Program-made: the position numbers and the translations under genes
Source of the DNA: CAYSJU01 sp964431495
Lineage (GTDB): Bacteria; Omnitrophota; Gorgyraeia; Tantalellales; Tantalellaceae
Length of the DNA stretch: 41,145 nt
Assembly (NCBI GenBank): GCA_964431495.1
Contig: CAYSJU010000016.1
Span: 1 to 41,145 of the forward strand
Direction: 5' to 3'
In this document: positions 32,978 to 40,809 of the stretch, piece after piece
How the letters are laid out: each line of letters starts with the position of its first letter
How positions within the stretch are numbered: position 1 is the stretch's first letter
The notes under the pieces: model-generated
What the model was told of the DNA's origin: nothing
The model's input: only the letters and a program-made list of their open reading frames with translations
The model's database searches: none

Positions 32978-34156
32978 TTACTTACGATACGGCATAGCCC
33001 AGAGGTCAATAAAACCCCTGGCCAAAGACTGGTCAAAGATGTCCCCTTCTCCGTACGTTGCCAGTTCCAGCTTATAACGGGAACGCGGACTTTTCCGTCC
33101 CGCGACCGAGACCTTTCCCTTGTACAGTTTAAGCTTTATCTCACCTGTTACATTTTCCTGGGTCTTGTTTATAAAAACGTCAAGCGCGCCTTTAAGCGGC
33201 GTGAACCACAGGCCGTAATAGACAAGCTCGGCGTACCGTTCGGAAATCCCCTTTTTATAGCGCCGCGTTTCCCTGTCCAGCACAAGCTCTTCAAGCGCTG
33301 TATGCGCCGTAAAAAGGATTTCCGAAGCCGGCGCCTCGTATACTTCCCGGGATTTTATGCCAACAAGACGGTCCTCCACCATATCCACCCTGCCGATCCC
33401 GTGTTTCGCGCCGATGCTGTTCAACTTTTGAACAAGCTGGACCGGACCATATTTCTTTCCGTTGACCGCTACCGGCACGCCTTTTTTGAACGTCACTCTA
33501 ACATATTCAGCTTTTGCGGGCGCCTTTTCAGCCCTGGCGATCGTAATATAGGTGTCGGCCGGGGGCTCTTTCCATGGGTCCTCCAGCTTTCCGCCTTCCA
33601 CACTTGCTCCCCAGAGATTCCGGTCTATGCTGTAAAGTTTCTTCTTGGTCTGCTCGATCGGTATTCTATATTTTTTAGCGTAATCAATCTCTTGTTCGCG
33701 CGTTCTAAGCTCCCATTCCCTTACCGGCGCGAACACCTTGAGTCCCGGCGCTTTGATATGGAACGTCACCTCAAACCTAACCTGGTCATTACCTTTGCCT
33801 GTGCAGCCGTGGGCAACATAGTCGGCCTTCTCTTTTTTCGCAACGCCGGCCATGGCATCCGCGATAAGGGGGCGGGAAAGGGCCGTAGCCAGGTTATACT
33901 TGCCCTGGTACAGGGCTCCGGCCTTTAGCGCGGCGAACGCATAGTCCTTTACGAACTTCTTCTTCAGATCCCCGACAATGCACTTTGCGGCGCCGATCTT
34001 AAGGGCGCGTCGCCGGCCTTTCTCCGTGTCCCCACCCTGTCCGACATCGGCCATGTAGCATATCACTTCATGGCCTTTTTCCAGGAACCATTTTATCGCG
34101 ACAGAGGTGTCCAGTCCGCCGGAATACGCCAACACGACTTTCTTGGTCTTAGCCAT
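32978..34156 (-). CDS. argG: Argininosuccinate synthase
   Basis: ATP-dependent ligation of citrulline and aspartate. The 392 residues start with the PP-loop AYSGGLDTS (10-18), then HGCTGKGNDQVRFE, and the substrate-binding EYVRVTFKKG and YYGLWFTPL segments in order. It is the type I bacterial enzyme by length. An AAAGGAG site lies about 10 nt before the ATG, overlapping the argF stop region (gap 6 nt). The C-terminus is complete. Confidence 0.97.
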   Translation of the reverse strand: MAKTKKVVLAYSGGLDTSVAIKWFLEKGHEVICYMADVGQGGDTEKGRRRALKIGAAKCIVGDLKKKFVKDYAFAALKAGALYQGKYNLATALSRPLIADAMAGVAKKEKADYVAHGCTGKGNDQVRFEVTFHIKAPGLKVFAPVREWELRTREQEIDYAKKYRIPIEQTKKKLYSIDRNLWGASVEGGKLEDPWKEPPADTYITIARAEKAPAKAEYVRVTFKKGVPVAVNGKKYGPVQLVQKLNSIGAKHGIGRVDMVEDRLVGIKSREVYEAPASEILFTAHTALEELVLDRETRRYKKGISERYAELVYYGLWFTPLKGALDVFINKTQENVTGEIKLKLYKGKVSVAGRKSPRSRYKLELATYGEGDIFDQSLARGFIDLWAMPYRK

Positions 34157-34162
34157 CTCGAT

Positions 34163-35086
34163 CTAACTCCTTTTTCCCAGTGTTTTAAGCAGTATTGCTT
34201 TCTGAACATGCATTCTGTTCTCCGCCTGGTCATAGACTATGGAATTTTTTCCGTCTATAACATCAGTTATCTCCTCGCCCCGGTGTGCTGGTAAACAGTG
34301 CATGATGAGCGCCTCCTTGCCGCTGATCCTTAAAAGCGTCTGGTTCACCTGAAAACCTTCAAAATCTTTCAGGCGCTGCGCTCTTTTCTCTTCCTGCCCC
34401 ATGCTCACCCACACGTCCGTATATATCACGTCACATCCCGTCACGGCTTCGTAAGGATCGTTTGAAAGAGAGATGCTGGCCCCTCTCTCTTTCGCGACCG
34501 CGGAGGCCTCCTCAACCACTTCCCGCGGCGGTTCATACCCTCTCGGCGTGGCCACGTTCATGCTCACGCCCGTCTTGGCGCACACCATGAGAAGAGAATT
34601 GAGAACGTTGTTACCATCGCCGATGAAGGCGACCTTGACCTTTTTCAGCGATCTGAACTTCTCCTTTATGGTAAAAAGATCGCTCAGCGCCTGGCACGGA
34701 TGCTCAAAATCAGACAGACCGTTAATAACGGGAATATCCGAATAACGGGCAAGCGTCACAACATCCTGATGCGAGAATACCCGGGAGATTATGCCGTCAA
34801 CATACCTGGAAATGACGCACGCCACGTCTTTTACCGACTCCCGCACGCCCATATCGATCTCCTGGGGACTGAGATACAGCGCGGACCCTCCCAGGTGTAT
34901 AATCCCCACCTCGAACGATATCCTTGTCCTGTTGGACGGTTTCTGGAACAGGAGCGCAAGTACTTTGTCCTTTAAAGCCTTTTTCTTCAGCAACGGGAAC
35001 TTCTTGAGCTTCTTTGCGAGTTTCATGATCTCAAAGATCTCTTCGCTACTGAGATCCCCTATGGTTACAATATCTCTCTTGTTCAT
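34163..35086 (-). CDS. argF: Ornithine carbamoyltransferase
   Basis: Makes citrulline from ornithine and carbamoyl phosphate. The 307 residues carry the carbamoyl-phosphate loop SNRTR (51-55), HPCQ (129-132), the ornithine-side DVWVSMG segment and HCLP with Cys264. These identify OTC rather than aspartate or succinyl-ornithine carbamoyltransferase. The ATG overlaps the argD stop as ATGA, so the two are coupled. Confidence 0.96.
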   Translation of the reverse strand: MNKRDIVTIGDLSSEEIFEIMKLAKKLKKFPLLKKKALKDKVLALLFQKPSNRTRISFEVGIIHLGGSALYLSPQEIDMGVRESVKDVACVISRYVDGIISRVFSHQDVVTLARYSDIPVINGLSDFEHPCQALSDLFTIKEKFRSLKKVKVAFIGDGNNVLNSLLMVCAKTGVSMNVATPRGYEPPREVVEEASAVAKERGASISLSNDPYEAVTGCDVIYTDVWVSMGQEEKRAQRLKDFEGFQVNQTLLRISGKEALIMHCLPAHRGEEITDVIDGKNSIVYDQAENRMHVQKAILLKTLGKRS

Positions 35087-36273
35087 ACCCTCTCCAACGC
35101 CTTTCCCAGTTTTTCCACGGCCGTATCAATATTCTCTTTAGTTACCGTTAACGGCGGCATTATACGCAGTATGTTCTTCTGTGTGCAATTTATCAAAAGA
35201 CCTTCCTTCATGCACTCATCAGCAACGGCTGAGGCGTCCTCCCTGTCGATCTCCACGCCGATCATAACGCCTTTTCCTTTAACTTCCTTGATAACCGGGT
35301 TTTCTTTCCGTAATTCAGAAAGCCTTGCCACCAGATATTCCCCCATCCTCACGGCGTTTCCCAGGAGATCATCTTCCTCAATAGCTTCAAATACCCCGAG
35401 GCCCGCGGCCGAGACTATTGGGCTTCCTCCGAAAGTCGTAGCGTGAGAGCTCGGAGGCAGAACATCCTTATGTTTGTCGTTCACTACCAGCGCTCCCAGA
35501 GGCAATCCTCCTCCGATGGCCTTGGCCAGCGTCATGGCATCTGGTTCAATATCATAATGCTTATAAGCGAACATCTTTCCGGTCCGTCCCATGCATGTCT
35601 GGACTTCATCCACTATCAAGAGAATGTCATTTTCTCTGCACATATCGCCAAGGGTTTTCATGTATTCATCATCTGCCACGTTAATGCCGCCCTCTCCCTG
35701 TATGGGCTCAATGATAACAGCCACTGTCTTATCCGTGACAGCGGCGCGAAAGGCCTCAATGTCATTGAACGGAACATGCTTGAACCCTTCCACCAGCGGA
35801 GAAAACCCCTTCTTGATCTTATCCTGTCCCGTAGCTGTCAGCGTGGCAAGCGTCCGGCCATGAAAGGATCTTTCCATGGTTATGATCTCATACCTGTCAG
35901 GATTTCCATACTTTCGCGCCAGCTTTATGGCGCCCTCGTTAGCCTCCGCGCCGCTATTGGCAAAGAATACCTTGCCGGGAAAAGAATATTTGATTATCTT
36001 CTCGGCCAATACCGGCTGGACCTCGTTATAAAAATTATTGGATACGTGAAGTATCTTCTCCATCTGCTCCCGCATCTTTTGTATTACTCTGGGATGGCAG
36101 TGCCCGATACCACTGACGGCCCAGCCGGGAAAAAAGTCCAGATATTTCTTGCCTTCAATATCCTCCACCCAGATGCCGTTTCCTTTGACAAGACAGAGAT
36201 CCTGCCGTATATACGTCGGGAGAACATATCTCTGGTATAGACCCTTTATCATTTTCAGTTTATCATTTTTCAT
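35083..36273 (-). CDS. argD: Acetylornithine aminotransferase
   Basis: PLP class III aminotransferase (396 residues) converting N-acetylglutamate semialdehyde to N-acetylornithine. FFPGWAVSGIGHCHPRV, the SGAEANE loop (near 108), SFHGRT, DEVQTCMGRTG and the PLP lysine in TLAKAIGGG are all present. The first seven residues (MKNDKLK) are encoded by the edge of a heptad-like repeat; a start at Met8 is possible, but AGGA lies about 10 nt before the first ATG and nothing precedes Met8. It may also serve succinyl-DAP in other species, but DapL makes that unnecessary here. Confidence 0.94.
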   Translation of the reverse strand: MKNDKLKMIKGLYQRYVLPTYIRQDLCLVKGNGIWVEDIEGKKYLDFFPGWAVSGIGHCHPRVIQKMREQMEKILHVSNNFYNEVQPVLAEKIIKYSFPGKVFFANSGAEANEGAIKLARKYGNPDRYEIITMERSFHGRTLATLTATGQDKIKKGFSPLVEGFKHVPFNDIEAFRAAVTDKTVAVIIEPIQGEGGINVADDEYMKTLGDMCRENDILLIVDEVQTCMGRTGKMFAYKHYDIEPDAMTLAKAIGGGLPLGALVVNDKHKDVLPPSSHATTFGGSPIVSAAGLGVFEAIEEDDLLGNAVRMGEYLVARLSELRKENPVIKEVKGKGVMIGVEIDREDASAVADECMKEGLLINCTQKNILRIMPPLTVTKENIDTAVEKLGKALERV

Positions 36274-36335
36274 TTTTCACAATCCTGCCTACCTTAATTT
36301 TTCGTTTTTCGCTTTTCGCTTTTAATTATTTTTTC
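36249..36335. repeat. Two heptad arrays in the argB-argD gap
   Basis: Plus-strand TTTTTCG, CTTTTCG, CTTTTAA (36297-36327) follow the argB stop, and TCATTTT-type words (36249-36281) run into the argD start, both in 7-nt register. The second array supplies the first ArgD codons. Confidence 0.7.
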
Positions 36336-37191
36336 ATCCCTTGATTATCTCGGTCCCGATACCTTCGTCCGTAAATATCTCAAGAAGAAGCGCGTGCGGC
36401 AAACTTGCTTCCACGACATGTGACTTACGCACCCCTCCTTCCAGGGCATACAAACATGCCTCGACCTTCGGCAGCATGCCTCCTGTTATTGCCCCTTCCT
36501 CTATCATAAGGTCAACGGCTTCCAGTGTAAGCGAATGGAAGAGTGTCCCCTGATCGTCCTTGTCCTTCATCACCCCTCTCACATCGGTCATCAGAACGAA
36601 CTTCTCGGCGTCCAGGGCCACGGCCAGTCTGCTTGCCGCCTCGTCCGCGTTTATGTTGTAGATCTTGTTATCCTTCCCCCTGCCCACAGGGCTTATAACC
36701 GGGATTATGTTCGTGTCAATAAGCCTCCGGAGTATGGTCGTATCGATCGCGTCAATACCGCCCACATATCCGAGAGGTTCGGACGATTCCTTCGGGACCG
36801 TCTGTATCATGTTGTTCTCTTTGCCGCTCAGACCGAAAGCCTCTCCTCCAAGGCTGTTGGTCTCATCCACGAGCTGCTTATTTATCTCCATCAGCACTGC
36901 TTCCACTATTTTTATGGTCTTTTCGCACGTTACCCTCAGGCCGTCCACAAACTTGGTCTGGATATTTTCTGCTTCCAGCCTTTTGCTTATATCCGGTCCG
37001 CCGCCGTGGACCAGGACCGGCTTCATGCCCGCGTAACGCATAAAGACTATGTCTTCGAGCACCCTGGTGCGGACTTCGTTGTTGTCAAGGGAACTACCAC
37101 CGTATTTCATAACAACGACCTTGTTAAAAAACTTCTTGATATACGGCAACGCCTCTATGAGAACTTCGCTTTTCTTTATCGCCTCTTCCAT
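36334..37191 (-). CDS. argB: Acetylglutamate kinase
   Basis: Phosphorylates N-acetylglutamate (285 residues, amino-acid-kinase fold). KYGGSS (29-34), VHGGGP near 61-66, the NINADEAA segment and ITGGMLPK are diagnostic. An N-terminal helix (residues 3-22) precedes the first strand, as in arginine-inhibited hexameric NAGKs and unlike the short E. coli enzyme; this predicts feedback inhibition, consistent with the ArgJ cyclic route. AAGGA lies 7 nt before the ATG. Confidence 0.96.
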   Translation of the reverse strand: MEEAIKKSEVLIEALPYIKKFFNKVVVMKYGGSSLDNNEVRTRVLEDIVFMRYAGMKPVLVHGGGPDISKRLEAENIQTKFVDGLRVTCEKTIKIVEAVLMEINKQLVDETNSLGGEAFGLSGKENNMIQTVPKESSEPLGYVGGIDAIDTTILRRLIDTNIIPVISPVGRGKDNKIYNINADEAASRLAVALDAEKFVLMTDVRGVMKDKDDQGTLFHSLTLEAVDLMIEEGAITGGMLPKVEACLYALEGGVRKSHVVEASLPHALLLEIFTDEGIGTEIIKG

Positions 37192-37203
37192 TTCGTATCC
37201 TTA

Positions 37204-37268
37204 TAGCAATTTCAGCTTACAGCTATCAGCTTTTGGTTGACAGCTGACAGCTGAAAGCTGACAGCTTA
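37204..37268. repeat. Heptad array in the argJ-argB gap
   Basis: The clearest array: on the minus strand TAAGCTG, TCAGCTT, TCAGCTG, TCAGCTG, then AAAGCTG, ATAGCTG, TAAGCTG, in exact 7-nt register for eight units. The first unit's TAA is the argJ stop codon. AGCT makes every unit partly self-complementary. Confidence 0.9.
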
Positions 37269-38456
37269 TGTAGTGTAGAACGAGTTAAGCGTTATATATT
37301 TCTTTGAAATATCACAAGTGTAAACTACCGCTTCCCCCGTACCCAGATGCAGGTTCACTTCTATGTCAGCGTTTTTCTTTTTGAAAACAGACCGCACCTT
37401 TCCCTTCTTAAGAGAAACTACCTTGCCTTTTTTAAAAAACATAACTCCGTCCAGTTTTACATCCATCAGGTCCGGATTAAACCTGATCCCGCTTGCTCCG
37501 ATGGATGACGCGACCCGGCCCCAGTTGGGATCGCCTCCGAGAACCGCGCATTTCATGAGTATTGAATTAGCGATAGCATCGGCCGCTTTCTTCGCTTCGG
37601 CTTTTGTTCTCGCACCCCGGACCTTTACTTCAAAGAATTTAGTGGCCCCTTCTCCGTCACGAACGATCATCTTTGCCAGATCCAGCATAACACCGTTAAG
37701 ATTGTTCAGGAAAATATCAAAATCGCGGCCTTTCCCCTTTATCGATCTGTTCCCTGCTTCCCCGTTCGCCAGGAGCGCCACGGTATCGTTGGTGCTCATA
37801 TCCCCGTCCACGGTAATAGAGTTAAACGATGTCTCATTGCTCATTGAAAGTGCCTTGTCCAACGCTTTCTTTGATATGTCAGCATCGGTTAAAATATAGC
37901 CCAGTAAAGTCGCCATGTTGGGATTTACCATGCCAGCGCCTTTTGCCACCCCGACCATGGCCACTTTTTTGTCCCCGATGACGAATCTTCGGGTAGAGAC
38001 CTTGTAAAAACGGTCTGTTGTCATTATGCCCTCGGCCGCGTGTATCAGACCGTCCGGTGAAAGCCCCCTGACCAGTTTGGACATCCCGCTCATTATTGGG
38101 CCCGTCTGCATGGGTTTTCCAATAATACCTGTGGAGGAAACCAGGACCGTACTTTCCGGTATATTCAGGGCCGCGGCTGTCTTTCTTGCCATTTTTTTCG
38201 CGTCATCCAGTCCCCGTTTGCCGGTCATGCAGTTAGCGTTCCCGCTGTTAACGAGTATTGCCCGAATGGCTGGATTCTTTTTCAGCAGTTTCTGTCCAAG
38301 GATAACCGGCGCGGCTTTCACCGCGTTCGTGGTAAAAAGAGCGGCACACCTGCAAGCCTTCTCGGAATAAAAAAGCGAAAGGTCCTTGCGCTTCTTTTTT
38401 AAACCGCAATGAATGCCGTTAGCCAGAAAACCCTTTGGAAGTCTTATAGATACCAT
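37266..38456 (-). CDS. argJ: Glutamate N-acetyltransferase/ArgJ
   Basis: Moves the acetyl group from N-acetylornithine to glutamate, closing the acetyl cycle. From ATG 38456 the protein has 396 residues. The self-cleavage site is intact: AT at 182-183 within GMVNPNMATLLG, giving Thr183 as catalytic nucleophile. VNSGNANCMTG and SFNSITVDGDMSTNDT are family motifs. The open frame extends 35 codons upstream, but those run through a repeat and are Cys/Lys-rich without homology; AAGGA 9 nt before 38456 supports the shorter form. Whether it also uses acetyl-CoA cannot be read, but no argA is nearby. Confidence 0.95.
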   Translation of the reverse strand: MVSIRLPKGFLANGIHCGLKKKRKDLSLFYSEKACRCAALFTTNAVKAAPVILGQKLLKKNPAIRAILVNSGNANCMTGKRGLDDAKKMARKTAAALNIPESTVLVSSTGIIGKPMQTGPIMSGMSKLVRGLSPDGLIHAAEGIMTTDRFYKVSTRRFVIGDKKVAMVGVAKGAGMVNPNMATLLGYILTDADISKKALDKALSMSNETSFNSITVDGDMSTNDTVALLANGEAGNRSIKGKGRDFDIFLNNLNGVMLDLAKMIVRDGEGATKFFEVKVRGARTKAEAKKAADAIANSILMKCAVLGGDPNWGRVASSIGASGIRFNPDLMDVKLDGVMFFKKGKVVSLKKGKVRSVFKKKNADIEVNLHLGTGEAVVYTCDISKKYITLNSFYTT

Positions 38457-38499
38457 GCTTTTACATCCTTCATTTCTGAAATAGCAACCAATCCTACTT

Positions 38500-38540
38500 G
38501 CCTCAATTTTCCACTTTGCATTTTTCATTTTGCATTTATA
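38500..38540. repeat. Heptad array in the argC-argJ gap
   Basis: On the minus strand AAATGCA, AAATGAA, AAATGCA, AAGTGGA, AAATTGA run in 7-nt register directly after the argC TAA. Confidence 0.75.
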
Positions 38541-39549
38541 ACAGCCCCGCTGTTTCATCACACCCGCACATGATATTCATGTTCTGAACAGCCTGACCGC
38601 TCGCGCCTTTTAAAAGGTTATCGATAACAGAAACCACCGTCACCATGCCGCGGGAAACCTTAAGCCCTATATCGCAGAAATTCGTCTCCACCACGTCAAG
38701 CATCTCGGGCAGCTCACCCAATGGCCTTACTCTTACGAAAGGTTCCTTATCATAATAGTCCTTATATAGATCGTGTATCTTTTTCTCATCAGGCAATCCT
38801 TCATGCCGGATATAGATCGTTGACATAATACCCTTTCTTACGGGCAAAAGATGCGGCGTAAAATTCACCTGGACGGCTTTCCCAGCGACCTGGCTCAAAA
38901 TATATTCCATCTCCGGCATATGCTGATGCTCGTTAGGCTTATAGCATCTTAAATTCTCATCCACCTCGCCGAAAGATAAAGACAAAAGAGCTCTTCTGCC
39001 TGCTCCGGTTGCTCCGCTTTTGGCGTCTACTACAGGCTCAATCCCTGCCTTGGAAAGCTCTTTGACAACGGGCAGAAGAGCCAGAATAACACTTGTCGGA
39101 TAGCATCCCGGGTTCGCGACCAGGCTGGCACCCTTGATCTTGTCCCTGTTGAGTTCCGGGAGCCCGTACACGGCCTTTGCGAGATTCCCGATGTCCTGAT
39201 GCCCTGTCTTGTACCATTTCTCGTAAATGTCAGAAGGCAGCCTGTAATCCGCGCTCAGGTCTATGACCTTTTTACCTTTTTCAAGGAACCGCGGAGCAAA
39301 TTTCATGGATACCGTGTGCGGCAGGGCCAGAAAGACAAGATCGCATCCGGCGGAAACCTCGTCTATATCGAGATCCTTACATATCAAAGACACCTTCTTT
39401 CCGAATTTCGGGAACATGACCGAATATTCCGCCGGTTTATCCACCAGCGCGGACAAAGAAGTTATCTCGACCCCGGGGTTCTTCAAAAGACAGTTTACCA
39501 GCTCCTCTCCAGTGTACCCGGTCGCTCCCACCACGCCTGCTTTTATCAT
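38536..39549 (-). CDS. argC: N-acetyl-gamma-glutamyl-phosphate reductase
   Basis: NADPH-dependent reductase, third arginine step (337 residues). GATGYTGEEL (8-17) is the nucleotide loop, catalytic Cys149 is in NPGCYPT, and KSGATGAGR and FTPHLLPVRKGI follow. It is type 1 by length. AAAGGAG lies 6 nt before the ATG, with a strong promoter about 75 nt upstream, making it the first gene of the arg-dap-nad unit. No ARG box was identified by eye. Confidence 0.96.
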   Translation of the reverse strand: MIKAGVVGATGYTGEELVNCLLKNPGVEITSLSALVDKPAEYSVMFPKFGKKVSLICKDLDIDEVSAGCDLVFLALPHTVSMKFAPRFLEKGKKVIDLSADYRLPSDIYEKWYKTGHQDIGNLAKAVYGLPELNRDKIKGASLVANPGCYPTSVILALLPVVKELSKAGIEPVVDAKSGATGAGRRALLSLSFGEVDENLRCYKPNEHQHMPEMEYILSQVAGKAVQVNFTPHLLPVRKGIMSTIYIRHEGLPDEKKIHDLYKDYYDKEPFVRVRPLGELPEMLDVVETNFCDIGLKVSRGMVTVVSVIDNLLKGASGQAVQNMNIMCGCDETAGLL

Positions 39550-39628
39550 TTCTGCTCCTTTAGAATATTTATCGAACTGAATTTATTAGCTTATATATAA
39601 TAGAGCCGAAAGATCCATGGAAAATTCA

Positions 39629-39657
39629 AGTATAAAATAAAAGACTTTTACTGTCAA
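39629..39657 (-). promoter_or_regulatory. Sigma-70 promoter for the arg-dap-nad unit
   Basis: TTGACA at 39652-39657, 17-bp spacer, TATACT at 39629-39634 on the minus strand; the best promoter in the window. Predicted start is near 39622, giving a leader of about 73 nt that is AT-rich, with no obvious leader peptide. Confidence 0.85.
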
Positions 39658-39670
39658 CTAAAAACACCAC

Positions 39671-39692
39671 CGGTATTGGGTGTTGGGTATAA
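39671..39692. repeat. Short heptad array upstream of the argC promoter
   Basis: Plus-strand GGTATT, GGGTGTT, GGGTATA: three units in 7-nt register. Confidence 0.5.
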
Positions 39693-39711
39693 CGCATGGG
39701 AGTATGGGGAA

Positions 39712-39781
39712 AATAATAGGGACAGCGACCATTTTTATATTTTTAAGCGGGTATTTTAAAATGGTCGCTGTCCCTATTATT
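39712..39781. repeat. 24-bp inverted repeat of the GGGACAG family after rpsI
   Basis: Perfect 24-bp arms (39712-39735 and 39758-39781) with a 22-nt AT-rich loop; the arm core is GGGACAGCGACCATTTT. The right arm overlaps the rpsI stop codon. On the minus strand the left arm is followed by TTTTCCCC, so it may double as the rplM-rpsI terminator. The same core occurs at 1292-1312. Confidence 0.85.
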
Positions 39782-40184
39782 AACGTTTGGAGAACTGGAA
39801 TTTCTTTCTGGCACGCTTCTGACCGTACTTTTTTCTCTCCTTGGCCCTTGCGTCCCGGGTAAGTAAACCGGCCTTTTTCAGGGCAATACGTAAACCGTCG
39901 TCAGTTTTAAGCAGCGCTCTCGCAATGCCAAGCTTTAAAGCTGCTGCCTGTCCGGTTAATCCGCCGCCTGTTATATTAGCGAATATATCGAATTTCTTCG
40001 CGGCCCCTGTTATTTCAAGCGGTCTTACCGCAACGATCCTGTGGGTTTCCCTGGGGAAATAATCATCAAAAGCCCTTTTATTGATCCTTATCTTCCCCTT
40101 TCCAGGGCATAACCTGACCCTCGCAATCGCTTCTTTACGCCTTCCAAGACCTGTATAATATTCCTTTGTTTTTGTTCCCGGCAT
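39780..40184 (-). CDS. rpsI: 30S ribosomal protein S9
   Basis: Small-subunit protein whose C-terminal tail reaches the P-site tRNA. The 134 residues have YYTGLGRRKEAIARVRL (9-25), the GGGLTGQAAALKLGIARAL stretch and the invariant end FQFSKR. It lies 8 nt after rplM, the universal L13-S9 pair. Its stop codon lies within an inverted repeat. Confidence 0.98.
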   Translation of the reverse strand: MPGTKTKEYYTGLGRRKEAIARVRLCPGKGKIRINKRAFDDYFPRETHRIVAVRPLEITGAAKKFDIFANITGGGLTGQAAALKLGIARALLKTDDGLRIALKKAGLLTRDARAKERKKYGQKRARKKFQFSKR

Positions 40185-40192
40185 TTACCACC

Positions 40193-40627
40193 TCATATTT
40201 TCATCTCTTGCGGAGTCTGCGCCGCATGGCGATGCTCTGTTCCTTTATATAGCTTCAGCCGTCTGATCATGCACGCGCCAAGTTTGTTTTTGGGAAGCAT
40301 TCCTTTGACCGCGTGCCGTAACACGAATTTTGGGTCTTTAGCGAACATCTTGTTGTAGATCGTCTCTTTGAGCCCTCCGGGATATCCGGAATACCTCTTA
40401 TAGACTTTCTGCTCGGCCTTTCTTCCGGTAACCCTTATCTTATCGCAATTTATCACAATCACTCCCGCGCCGTTATCCACGTGCGGCGTGAAATCAGGAC
40501 GATGTTTTCCTTTTAAAAGTGTAGCTATCTTCGTAGCCGCCCTGCCGAGCACCTTATCCGCCACGTCGATCACATACCATTCGTGGCTCGTTTCTTCTTT
40601 TTTTCCCATAAACGTCTTGTTGTTCAT
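40193..40627 (-). CDS. rplM: 50S ribosomal protein L13
   Basis: Large-subunit assembly protein (144 residues). KTFMGKKEE, WYVIDVADKVLGRAAT, GKHRPDFTPHVDNGAGVIVIN, HAVKGMLPKNKLG and YKGTEHRH are standard. The ATG at 40627 fits the usual N-terminus; GGGG lies 5 nt before it. A promoter lies about 45 nt upstream, so it opens the rplM-rpsI unit. Confidence 0.98.
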   Translation of the reverse strand: MNNKTFMGKKEETSHEWYVIDVADKVLGRAATKIATLLKGKHRPDFTPHVDNGAGVIVINCDKIRVTGRKAEQKVYKRYSGYPGGLKETIYNKMFAKDPKFVLRHAVKGMLPKNKLGACMIRRLKLYKGTEHRHAAQTPQEMKI

Positions 40628-40809
40628 AATACCCCGTGCTTTGCGGTTAAATCAGTCGTTTCCGAGGTGTAAAGTTAGCATATTTACGGGGCTTTGTCAA
40701 GAAATTGTTGTATTTGTCATATCATCTTGTTGCCATGTAGAATGGATCTGAATCATTTGTCGTTCAGAGCGATTTTTTAACGCCAAAGGTCTTGAGCATT
40801 TTGCTGCGG
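40628..40809. other. Intergenic region with the rplM promoter
   Basis: About 180 nt between the unknown gene and rplM. It contains the promoter at 40673-40701 and a predicted leader of about 39 nt. No ribosomal-protein leader fold was recognised by eye. Confidence 0.6.
40673..40701 (-). promoter_or_regulatory. Sigma-70 promoter for rplM-rpsI
   Basis: TTGACA at 40696-40701, 17-bp spacer, TAACTT at 40673-40678 on the minus strand, with TG one base before the -10 (extended -10). Confidence 0.82.

Noticed and set aside
35083..36273. Dual role of ArgD in lysine synthesis (DapC activity)
   Set aside because: DapL is encoded in the same cluster, so a succinyl-DAP aminotransferase is not needed.
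25796..37268. CRISPR-like arrays
   Set aside because: Units are 7 nt with no spacers; no cas genes are present.
38457..38561. 35-residue N-terminal extension of ArgJ
   Set aside because: It overlaps the argC end and runs through repeat sequence; a good ribosome site lies before the internal ATG.
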